Shown here one piece after another: positions 1-6,400 of a DNA stretch of 8,959 nt. The stretch is from Rickettsiales bacterium. GTDB taxonomy: Bacteria; Pseudomonadota; Alphaproteobacteria; Rickettsiales; UBA1997. A program made the position numbers and the translations under genes. A model generated the notes under the pieces. That model worked only from the letters and a program-made list of their open reading frames with translations. It did no database searches and had not been told where the DNA came from. Location of the stretch: contig CANEUR010000033.1 in assembly GCA_947441875.1 (NCBI GenBank), positions 1 through 8,959 of the forward strand. Reading direction: 5' to 3'. Within the stretch, counting starts at the first letter, position 1; each line of letters begins with the position of its first letter.

Positions 1-63
1 AATTAGCGGTGCAATATTCACATAATAGTAACCAACCAAAGTTAGTAAAATAATTTTAGACAA
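1..63 (-). other. Possible start of a small hydrophobic reading frame running off the left edge
   Basis: Downstream of the porin stop, the minus strand stays open from a TTG codon at 63 to the window edge and encodes about 21 residues. It begins (M)SKIILLTLVGYYYVNIAPLI, which is hydrophobic and looks like a membrane segment. The frame is the same as that of the porin, after its TAA stop. There is no ATG in this frame and no ribosome binding site, and the stretch is too short for statistical support. It could be the N terminus of a membrane protein continuing to the left, or chance. The only ATG codons on this strand here (67-65 and 23-21) run into stops within a few codons. Confidence 0.2.
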
Positions 64-87
64 CCATTTATAAACTGCAAGATAATT

Positions 88-1206
88 TTAAAACTCTTGT
101 AAATAGGTAATATTAGCCCCAATTAATGCGGCATTTTGACCGTTTTCGGTAATTTTCGCCCTACTTAAATCTAGAGCAATGTTGTTGTCAAACTTATAAC
201 CAACAGAGAATTGCAATTGTTTATCGGTATTATTATTGTTGTTAAGCTGTTTGTTATTGATATTTTTTAAACTATATGAGCCACTAGCTGTCCAGCTGCT
301 AAATTGCCCAATTAAAGCAGTGGTTAAATAAGTATTGTTGCGATTTTTTATACCCGAAGCATTTTTTGTGTAAACAGCTTCTGCAAATGGAATTAAAGAG
401 GTTTGTTTACCTATTTTATGTTTATATTCAGAGCTAATTGCTAATGCTTGCTCTCTATCACGATACAGATTATTAACAAAAGAATTTTTTACTCCTAAAC
501 TACGATAGCCAAAATAATAAAACCAGTTTTTAAAAGCAAATAAATTATCACCCTCTAAACCCACTGCATATGAAGAAAAAGATTTAGTACTACCTGCCAA
601 ACCTGTTGATGCATAATCGATGCCACGCTTATTAATAGCACTATTGCTTAGATTAGTGTTGTCGTTAAAAAAAGAACTTACACTTAACTGAGCATCTTCT
701 AATAATGCTACTACATTAAGACCAATTTTTTCTCTTAAATTATAATCTTCGGCAAAATGTGCAGTAAAAACTCCTATTCTTTTACTGCGACGATGAGCGG
801 TGCCAAATGTTGGATCAAACTTACCAACAGCAAGCTTCATATCTTCATTTTCGTATTGCAACTTTATTTCTTCTACCAGAACACCATTATTTTTAAGACC
901 AACACTACGATCTGTTTGTAAAAAAGTGCGATATCGCTCTGGATCTTGCGAATTACGGGTAGTAAGTGTATTGTTTGGCTGAAAACGTAATTGATTTTTG
1001 ATAGACCAATTATTAGTAATATTTAAACTAATACTTGGTTCAACATATAAAAAACCGCTAGATTTGTTAATTTTCTGATCGGGATCGTTAATGATTCTAT
1101 CGGTTTGCACTTGGTAAAATACTTTACCAGAAATAATTGGCAGATCATTAGATGATGCTAAACAAGGAGTTGTCAAAAATAATAACGAAAATAATAATTT
1201 TTTCAT
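88..1206 (-). CDS. Outer-membrane porin-like beta-barrel protein
   Basis: This 372-residue protein is predicted to be exported and inserted in the outer membrane as a beta-barrel. The N terminus is a classic signal peptide: MKK, then a Leu/Phe-rich core, with likely signal peptidase I cleavage after CLA (about residue 17). The mature part has alternating polar/hydrophobic strands with aromatic girdles (for example YFGYRS and SYSLKN). It contains a porin-type GKFDPTFG segment near residues 128-135 and ends in Phe (YLQEF), the usual C-terminal signature for BAM-dependent outer-membrane proteins. The ATG at 1206 is chosen because it opens the signal peptide directly. The gene starts 13 bp after the histidine kinase stop and has no obvious promoter of its own, so co-transcription with the kinase is likely. 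No Shine-Dalgarno is seen. The transported substrate cannot be told from sequence. A general diffusion or phosphate-selective-like porin are both possible. Confidence 0.75.
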   Translation of the reverse strand: MKKLLFSLLFLTTPCLASSNDLPIISGKVFYQVQTDRIINDPDQKINKSSGFLYVEPSISLNITNNWSIKNQLRFQPNNTLTTRNSQDPERYRTFLQTDRSVGLKNNGVLVEEIKLQYENEDMKLAVGKFDPTFGTAHRRSKRIGVFTAHFAEDYNLREKIGLNVVALLEDAQLSVSSFFNDNTNLSNSAINKRGIDYASTGLAGSTKSFSSYAVGLEGDNLFAFKNWFYYFGYRSLGVKNSFVNNLYRDREQALAISSEYKHKIGKQTSLIPFAEAVYTKNASGIKNRNNTYLTTALIGQFSSWTASGSYSLKNINNKQLNNNNNTDKQLQFSVGYKFDNNIALDLSRAKITENGQNAALIGANITYLQEF

Positions 1207-1219
1207 AAAAATAGATTAA

Positions 1220-3022
1220 TTAGTGATGATGTTTTTTTAAAAAAATAGCAACTCTAGTGCCAATGCCCTCTTGACTTTTGATAGAAATTTTACCATCAAG
1301 CAGATTAATAAAATATTTGGTAATATAAATACCAATGCCCGTTCCTGATACCAACATAGCATTGCTAGCTCGGAAAAATTTATTACCGACATTTTTTAAA
1401 TCTGCTTTAGGAATTCCAATTCCATTATCTATGATACTTATTAATATTGAGTTATCAAGAACTTTTGTAAGTATTTTAATTTCTGAGTTAGTTGGCGAGT
1501 ATTTTATCGCATTAACCACAATGTTGCCAATTATATGATCAATTAATTTTGGATCGGAGTAATAACAACAAGGTAATTTACTAATACTATAAGAAATATT
1601 GATGTTTTTTTGCTGAGAAAAGTTGATATTTTTATCAATAATTTCCAAAATCATTTTTTGCAAATCAAATTCAATGATTTCTAGCTTTATTTGCCCTTTA
1701 TTATTTTCTATTTTAGCTAAATTTAAAGTACTGGTAATCAAGCTATTCATTCTTTGTATGCCTGAATATATTTTGTTGCAATAATTAATAATAAACTGCT
1801 TGGTATTTTCGACAGAATTAAGCTTTCTTACAATTAATTCTCGAGCACTATCTATAACTTGCAAAGGAGTTTTAAATTCATGTGAAACAAGGGCAATGAA
1901 TTCGTTTTGAATTTTTCTCATTTCTTTTTCATGATTTAAAGAGCTTTCGAGTTTATTTTTAGTATCTAAAAGATAAATATTAGAGATAATAATTTTTTTC
2001 GTTGAATAAAAGCGATCAAGAGCAATAGAGAACTGCTCAGCGACAATCTCTAAAAATTCTATTTCTTCATTAAGCCAGTTTCTTTGCAGGGTTTGATGCA
2101 CGCAAATACAACCCACAACCATGCCATTAAAAATTACATTTACCACTATTTCGGCACTCACCTGGTATTCTTCAAAAAAATCGGCTAGCATAGAAAAATT
2201 GGCATCTTCCCAAACATTTGGAATCGAAAAAACAAAAGATTTTTTAGCATCGTTTAAACCGAATTTTTGATAGAAATTATGTTGAAAATCAACAAATTTT
2301 TTCACAATTTGTATAGTGTTTTGATGATTTTCTCTTTGATAAATGGTTTTGATATCTGATAAATAACTTTCCACAAAAAAATTTTGCTTACCATATTCAT
2401 AATCATAAATCACGCACCTGTCACATTTAAGATGATTCAATAAAATTAAAGCCAGTTTTTGAGCGAGTTTTTGAATTGGTAAGTTAGTAATTATTAAATT
2501 AGATATTTCTCGAAGTAATTTTTCTGTTCTCAAGGTTCGCTCTAAATTGCGCAAGATTTGTAAATTTGCCTTAGAATGGCTTTTAACATCGGTATTACTT
2601 ACTAAGGTTTTAGTATATAAAAATAAATGATAATTATTAAATACTATATTATCGTAAACAATAGCGGGTAAGTAATGAATATGAATTTTATTTTTATGAT
2701 AGCGATTATAATTTGGCAAATGTAAACTCACTTCGCATTCTTTTCTTTCTTGAATAGAATGTAAAAGCCTTGAGTATTCGATTCTGTCTTCAGGAAAATC
2801 GTCAAAATCTAGGTTATCGTAAAAAAAATCATAACTTTTATTGATAATGCTTTTGGCAGAAAATTTAAAAATTTGACAAAATTTTTGATTAGCTGAAACT
2901 ATAGATAATAAATTAGGCATTTTGTCGTTAGAACGACAAATAATTGCTGGTTGCTTGTAATTATCAATAATAGATCTAAGATCGATGCTATTTTCTAGAG
3001 AAATTTTTTCTAGATAATTCAT
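1220..3022 (-). CDS. Soluble PAS/GAF-type sensor histidine kinase
   Basis: This 600-residue protein is predicted to autophosphorylate on His and pass the phosphate to a response regulator. Residues about 20-140 look like a PAS-type sensor domain, and about 165-335 like a GAF domain (LLREISNLI at the start, VVGCICVHQ and FLEIVAEQFSIALDR at the end). A HisKA dimerisation helix follows with the phospho-acceptor His381 in ALVSHEFKTPL. The HATPase_c domain has an N box (GNIVVNAIKYSP, 499-510), G1 (DNGIGIP, 532-538), an F box (KFFRAS, 548-553) and G2 (GTGIGIYI, 560-567). All catalytic motifs are intact. No transmembrane segment and no receiver domain are visible, so it is cytoplasmic and not a hybrid kinase. 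No response regulator gene lies in the window. The ATG at 3022 is the first in frame and gives a full PAS region. The gene probably heads an operon with the porin, 13 bp downstream. Ligand is unknown. Confidence 0.9.
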   Translation of the reverse strand: MNYLEKISLENSIDLRSIIDNYKQPAIICRSNDKMPNLLSIVSANQKFCQIFKFSAKSIINKSYDFFYDNLDFDDFPEDRIEYSRLLHSIQERKECEVSLHLPNYNRYHKNKIHIHYLPAIVYDNIVFNNYHLFLYTKTLVSNTDVKSHSKANLQILRNLERTLRTEKLLREISNLIITNLPIQKLAQKLALILLNHLKCDRCVIYDYEYGKQNFFVESYLSDIKTIYQRENHQNTIQIVKKFVDFQHNFYQKFGLNDAKKSFVFSIPNVWEDANFSMLADFFEEYQVSAEIVVNVIFNGMVVGCICVHQTLQRNWLNEEIEFLEIVAEQFSIALDRFYSTKKIIISNIYLLDTKNKLESSLNHEKEMRKIQNEFIALVSHEFKTPLQVIDSARELIVRKLNSVENTKQFIINYCNKIYSGIQRMNSLITSTLNLAKIENNKGQIKLEIIEFDLQKMILEIIDKNINFSQQKNINISYSISKLPCCYYSDPKLIDHIIGNIVVNAIKYSPTNSEIKILTKVLDNSILISIIDNGIGIPKADLKNVGNKFFRASNAMLVSGTGIGIYITKYFINLLDGKISIKSQEGIGTRVAIFLKKHHH

Positions 3023-3036
3023 TACTAATAAATTAA

Positions 3037-3255
3037 GTGAAAATGGTATATATTTTTAACAAGACTGATTACACCTTGAATTTTATAAGAAATTTGAGAT
3101 GTAATAATGTTTCTAATGTAGATCTTGAGTATAATTTTACCATCATTAAAATTAATAATGATTTAAATAAAAATCAATTGCTTCTTTTTGCATCAGGTAT
3201 TAAAATTTTTTATATTTCTCCAAAATTTTTACTTTTTTATAAACTAATTTTATAA
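3037..3255 (+). CDS. Doubtful 72-residue ORF divergent from the histidine kinase
   Basis: This is the only plus-strand reading frame that does not lie over a minus-strand gene. It would start at GTG 3037 (or ATG 3043) and encode a Lys/Asn/Ile/Phe-rich 72-residue peptide with a hydrophobic C-terminal half (LLLFASGIKIFYISPKFLLFY). I recognise no family. There is no ribosome binding site upstream and no convincing promoter. The start sits 15 bp from the kinase start, in the region where the kinase promoter must also lie. In DNA this AT-rich an open stretch of this size can arise by chance. It is followed by the palindrome at 3281-3321, which would serve as its terminator if it were real. An equally likely reading is intergenic DNA or the remnant of a decayed gene. 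Confidence 0.22.
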   Translation: MKMVYIFNKTDYTLNFIRNLRCNNVSNVDLEYNFTIIKINNDLNKNQLLLFASGIKIFYISPKFLLFYKLIL

Positions 3256-3280
3256 ACTAATTTCCGTAGGCTAAATAACA

Positions 3281-3321
3281 TAAAATTTAAATACATAATA
3301 ACTTTATGTATTTAAATTTTA
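3281..3321. terminator. Perfect 18-bp-arm palindrome, possible bidirectional terminator
   Basis: Left arm 3281-3298 (TAAAATTTAAATACATAA) is the exact reverse complement of right arm 3304-3321, with a 5-base loop (TAACT). It lies 19 bp past the stop of the minus-strand repeat protein and 26 bp past the end of the small plus-strand ORF, where convergent transcripts would end. Each arm contains only one G:C pair, so the hairpin is long but AT-rich. The arm ends supply short U runs (TTTT) on either strand. A terminator is the simplest reading; a protein-binding palindrome is possible. Confidence 0.5.
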
Positions 3322-3667
3322 GTTGAAAAGTCGTTTTATTTAATATTTAAATACTACTCTTATTGGTTTTATTGGTTGAGAATCATTTAATAATGGTGAG
3401 GGATTTTCTCCAGATGGGGCTGGGGTTGCGGTTGGGATTGAGACTGCTGTAAATTCTAGCCTTCCCGTTTCTTTTTTCCTAACTTCTAATAGTTGTTCTT
3501 CTTCTTCTACTAATCCTAATTTCTGACATAATTCTTTTCCTCCCGGTTGTGTTTTAAGAGTTGTTTTGTCAAGATAATTTTTTTCTTTGGTATACTGTTC
3601 CACGAATTCTTCTAGGGCAAATCTTTCTAGGGCGCTTTCTTGGGCTTCTACTAGGACTTCTGTGTGA

Positions 3668-3910
3668 GCTTCTGCGAATAATTTTTGATACAATTCTTCT
3701 CCTATTCTTTTTTTACGTTTAAGAACATCTGCCTCTCTTTGTTGACGCTTAAGAACATCTACCTCTTCTGCTTTTTGGGCTTCTGCGAATTCTTTGTCAT
3801 ACAATTCTTCTCCTATTTTTTTTTTTACGTTCAGGAACATGTGCCTCTCCTTTTGTAAGTTGAAGAACACTTTCCTCTTTTTCTTTACGTCGAAGAACAT
3901 CTGCCTCTTC
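3668..3910 (-). repeat. Two imperfect tandem repeat units within the charged protein gene
   Basis: Two units begin with the same plus-strand GCTTCTGCGAAT at 3668 and 3779, a 111-bp (37-codon) offset. Both encode a run of VLKR/VLRR-type segments followed by K-K-[RK]-IGEELYxKxFAEA. A more diverged third IGEPLYKEL segment lies at about 4043-4095, and a trace (GKELCQKL) near residues 121-128 of the downstream frame. The copy near 3779 holds the A11 tract. At the matching place the copy near 3668 reads A7-G-A-A, so it is interrupted and in frame. Confidence 0.7.
3816..3826 (-). other. A11 homopolymer (T11 on the plus strand) at the frame junction
   Basis: Eleven consecutive A residues on the coding strand follow GAACGT and precede TAGGAGAAG. 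In the upstream frame they read KKKN and then hit TGA after RRRIV. With ten A residues the frame would continue as KKK-IGEELY, matching the other repeat copy. The run is long enough for polymerase slippage or a base-calling error. Confidence 0.8.
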
Positions 3911-3973
3911 TTTTTGTTCTTCTTTAATAGAGTGTTTTATTAATTTTTTATAGCCACCAACGATTTTGTCATA

Positions 3974-4021
3974 TTTCGTTTTATCAGTTTCTGTTAGTTT
4001 CGTTTTATCAGTTTCTGTTTT
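3974..4021 (-). repeat. 24-bp tandem duplication encoding TETDKTK twice
   Basis: A 24-base unit (plus-strand TTTCGTTTTATCAGTTTCTG followed by TTAG) at 3974-3997 is repeated at 3998-4021 with only the last two bases changed. It encodes TETDKTKL-TETDKTKY within the charged protein, and being eight codons long it keeps the frame. The near identity indicates a recent slippage duplication. Confidence 0.75.
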
Positions 4022-4645
4022 TTTTATTAATTCCATAAGTTCTACTTCTGACGATAATTCTTTATATAATGGTTCTCCTATTCTTAGTTTAAGTTTATTT
4101 TTTTGTTCTTCATTACCTTTTTCAATTAATGTTCTATAGATTAGATGTTTTACTTCAGTGATAGTGTTGTTATATGCCTCAATATCTGGTGTAGCCGATG
4201 TTAGCACTTGGTAGCTCGCACCCCCATCATATTTATTAATTATCTTACCCTCACCGTCATAAGAAAGTAGAACATTCATAACAGGTATTTTTGGTAACAA
4301 TCGTGTGAGATATCCATTATATGTCGGATTGGCTAATTCTGATAGTGTGCTAGAAGTTAAGTTTTCTTGAATTGCTTTTTTGACATCTTCTAGATGTTTC
4401 TCAGGATCTTTCAAAGTGTGAATTTTCGTATAATAATAACCCTCGGCTAATATTTCTACTTGTCTGTATTTTAATAATAAAGAAGCTTTGTTTCCTAAGT
4501 CTTTTAGTTTTTTTGCACCTGCTGTCTCAATTCTATACATAGAAATTAGGTCTGCTACGATCGATTCAAGATAGTCTTGATATTTTATTATCGTTTCACT
4601 AGAGTGTGTAAATAGTCTGGTTAGCATAAAATTTAAAATTTAAAG

Positions 4646-4673
4646 TTAATATTATTATTTTTCATAATATTAA
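4646..4673. repeat. Inverted repeat overlapping the -10 box and start site
   Basis: Arms TTAATATTAT (4646-4655) and ATAATATTAA (4664-4673) are perfect 10-bp reverse complements around an 8-base loop. The right arm contains the -10 element of the repeat-protein promoter and the left arm lies just past the predicted transcription start, a position suitable for an operator. The arms contain only A and T, so chance in AT-rich DNA is a real alternative. Confidence 0.4.
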
Positions 4674-4692
4674 TTTATTTTTTAAATGTCAA
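4664..4692 (-). promoter_or_regulatory. Near-consensus sigma-70 promoter for the repeat protein
   Basis: On the minus strand a perfect -35 TTGACA (4692-4687) is followed by a 17-bp spacer and a -10 TATTAT (4669-4664). Predicted transcription starts near 4657, giving a leader of about 30 nt before the ATG at 4627. It is the best promoter in the window. Confidence 0.75.
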
Positions 4693-4759
4693 GAGTTTTT
4701 ATAACTTTTTTATTTTTCTAAAGAATTGCTAAAAATTAAACGAAGAGCATTAAATATTA

Positions 4760-6376
4760 CTATAACATTTCGCCGATTTTTTTACTTTTTAAAATTTCTC
4801 TGGCCTTTTCATATTTGGCATCGTGCCAAAAAATCAAACAACCATTACAACCTTTACCGCAACAACCTTCGGTGCCAATTCTAGGAGTTTTGGTGGCAAG
4901 AGAACTATCAAGCTCTCTTGCCTGAAAATACTGCTTTCTTTTATTTTGATATTTTTGTTGTGTTATATTTTCGGCCTCTAGTTGATGCGATAGTTGTCGA
5001 GAATCTATTTTAAGTTTTTCTTCTTGATTATTAAGTTTTTCTTTGCGAATCAAGGTGCCAGCAGGTAAAATTTTTGCCAATTCTTGTTGATTTTGTAAAT
5101 GAAAATCGCTAGCCAAAATGGCAAATTTTGGTTTTTGCCCGCCGTGCAAAGTGGTGCTAATTTTGTTAGTTGGATATTCTACAAATTGATAAACTCTCAG
5201 TAAAATTGGCTCTCGAACAACAGGTGATAAAAACTCTAGCACATCGCCAGATTCTAATTTATTTTTGCCTTCTAGCACAATAATATCTTGGTTTTGTGCA
5301 TTTTTTTGCCACTCAATAATTTTGGCACAATATTCAAAATGACTAGTCGAACCTGTGCTTTCATAGTCGTGAGCTAGTTCGGTGAGCCTGCCATCGTGAA
5401 AGGCTAAAGTATAGCCACGATTGGCGATAGAATTTATTTCGTCAAGATAATCGTTGGCATTCCAGGTGTTTGGGTTAGTAAAATAATCATCAATGGCCGC
5501 CCGATAAACCCGAGCAACCGAACCAACATAAAATTCGGTTTTGTTTCGCCCTTCTACTTTAAAAGAATCAAGACCAAGCTTGATGTATTCATCTAGCTTT
5601 GGCAATAAACATAAATCTTTGGAATTTAAAATATAAGAGCCCGCCACATCTTCTTCAAACGGCATTAAGGCACCGGGACGTATTTCTTCTTCTAGGAAAA
5701 AATCAAATAAATCTTTGTTGTGTTCGTTAATTTCGATTTCGTGTTCGGTATTGTCTTTTAGTTTTATTTTTAGTTTATAACCCCATCGGCAAGAATGGGC
5801 ACAACTACCCTGATTTGCACCTCTTTCGGCCATAAAATTAGAGAGCAAACATCTGCCAGAGTAAGTCATGCACATTGAGCCATGAATGAAGGTTTCAAGC
5901 TTGATATTGGGGCATTTTTGCCTGATTTCGGCCATTTCGGCAAAACTCACTTCTCGAGCCAAAACCACTAATTTTGCTCCTTGTTGTTGCCAAAAATCAA
6001 CAGTAAGCCACGAACAAACATTGGCTTGTGTAGAAATATGCAGCTCAAGCTCTGGAGCATGTTGCCTTACAAAAGAAAAAACCCCAGGGTCAGAAATAAT
6101 CAAGCCGTCTGGCTTTACTTGCTTGACGGTGTTGATAAATTCGGGGAGTTTTTCGATATCTTTGTTATGCGAAAATAAATTTAAAGTGAGATAAACTTTT
6201 TTGTGATGCTGATGGGCAAAATCAATACCTTCAAGCAGATCTTGCAAACTAAAAGCCGATTTTACCCTTAAAGACATATCGGGGGTACCACAATAAACAG
6301 CATCTGCCCCATATAAAATGGCGGTTTTTAGTCTTTCAAGGTTGCCTGCTGGCATTAATAACTCTGGCTTTTTCAT
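4760..6376 (-). CDS. U32-family protein, TrhP/RlhA-like RNA-hydroxylation or collagenase-like peptidase
   Basis: This 538-residue protein belongs to family U32, annotated as peptidases. Its studied bacterial members TrhP and RlhA act in hydroxylation of tRNA or 23S rRNA uridine/cytidine. The N terminus (PELLMPAGNLERLKTAILYGADAVYCG) opens the expected TIM-barrel-like fold. The signature ETFIHGSMCMTYSGRCLLS is at 161-179, with four cysteines C169, C176, C192 and C196 (CxxxxxxC then CxxxC) that in this family are proposed Fe-S ligands. DSFKVEGRNKTEFYVG (270-285) is the usual second conserved block. After residue about 340 there is a beta-rich C-terminal domain, and then a Cys-rich tail GCCGKGCNGCLIFWHD (504-519) with C505, C506, C510 and C513. 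The length lies between typical TrhP (about 450) and RlhA (about 650), so the exact substrate is not assigned. The start is the ATG at 6376, only 24 bp after the upstream methyltransferase stop, so it is probably co-transcribed with that gene. Confidence 0.85.
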   Translation of the reverse strand: MKKPELLMPAGNLERLKTAILYGADAVYCGTPDMSLRVKSAFSLQDLLEGIDFAHQHHKKVYLTLNLFSHNKDIEKLPEFINTVKQVKPDGLIISDPGVFSFVRQHAPELELHISTQANVCSWLTVDFWQQQGAKLVVLAREVSFAEMAEIRQKCPNIKLETFIHGSMCMTYSGRCLLSNFMAERGANQGSCAHSCRWGYKLKIKLKDNTEHEIEINEHNKDLFDFFLEEEIRPGALMPFEEDVAGSYILNSKDLCLLPKLDEYIKLGLDSFKVEGRNKTEFYVGSVARVYRAAIDDYFTNPNTWNANDYLDEINSIANRGYTLAFHDGRLTELAHDYESTGSTSHFEYCAKIIEWQKNAQNQDIIVLEGKNKLESGDVLEFLSPVVREPILLRVYQFVEYPTNKISTTLHGGQKPKFAILASDFHLQNQQELAKILPAGTLIRKEKLNNQEEKLKIDSRQLSHQLEAENITQQKYQNKRKQYFQARELDSSLATKTPRIGTEGCCGKGCNGCLIFWHDAKYEKAREILKSKKIGEML

Positions 6377-6400
6377 AGTTTTGTGTAATTTAGTTTAAAA

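Larger units (their letters stand above)
3340..4627 (-). pseudogene. Charged repeat protein, split by a +1 shift at an A11 tract
   Basis: I do not recognise this family. The first frame (4627 to 3797, 276 residues) and the second (the 3900 to 3340 frame, 186 residues) overlap. They join into one 428-residue protein if one A is removed from the A11 run at 3816-3826. The in-frame copy of a repeat supports the join: VPERKKK-IGEELYDKEFAEA, against VLKRKKRIGEELYQKLFAEA later in the same protein. A third, weaker copy is LKLRIGEPLYKELSSE (residues 179-193). The first 28 residues of the 186-residue frame are the repeat read out of frame, so its ATG at 3900 is probably not a real start. The N-terminal 170 residues are non-repetitive. 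The middle is Lys/Glu-rich, probably helical or coiled-coil. The C terminus is Pro/Ser-rich (TATPAPSGENPSP) and ends IRVVFKY. No signal peptide or membrane segment is seen. It has its own strong promoter at 4664-4692. It may be a true pseudogene, or functional through slippage. Confidence 0.65.

Noticed and set aside
800..982. Plus-strand frame opposite the porin
   Set aside because: It is antisense to the signature part of the porin, is rich in Ser/Arg shadow composition, and has no promoter or ribosome binding site.
1335..1538. Plus-strand 67-codon frame opposite the kinase ATPase domain
   Set aside because: It is antisense to the G1/G2 and N-box motifs and is a by-product of the codons used there.
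3340..3900. The 186-residue frame as an independent gene starting at ATG 3900
   Set aside because: Its first 28 residues are an out-of-frame reading of the repeat. The matching frame upstream continues the same repeat, so it is the 3' part of the gene starting at 4627.
5886..6194. Plus-strand frames of 102 and 65 codons (5886-6194 and 5981-6178)
   Set aside because: They lie wholly within the U32 gene, are antisense to its conserved cysteine region, and have no recognisable features.
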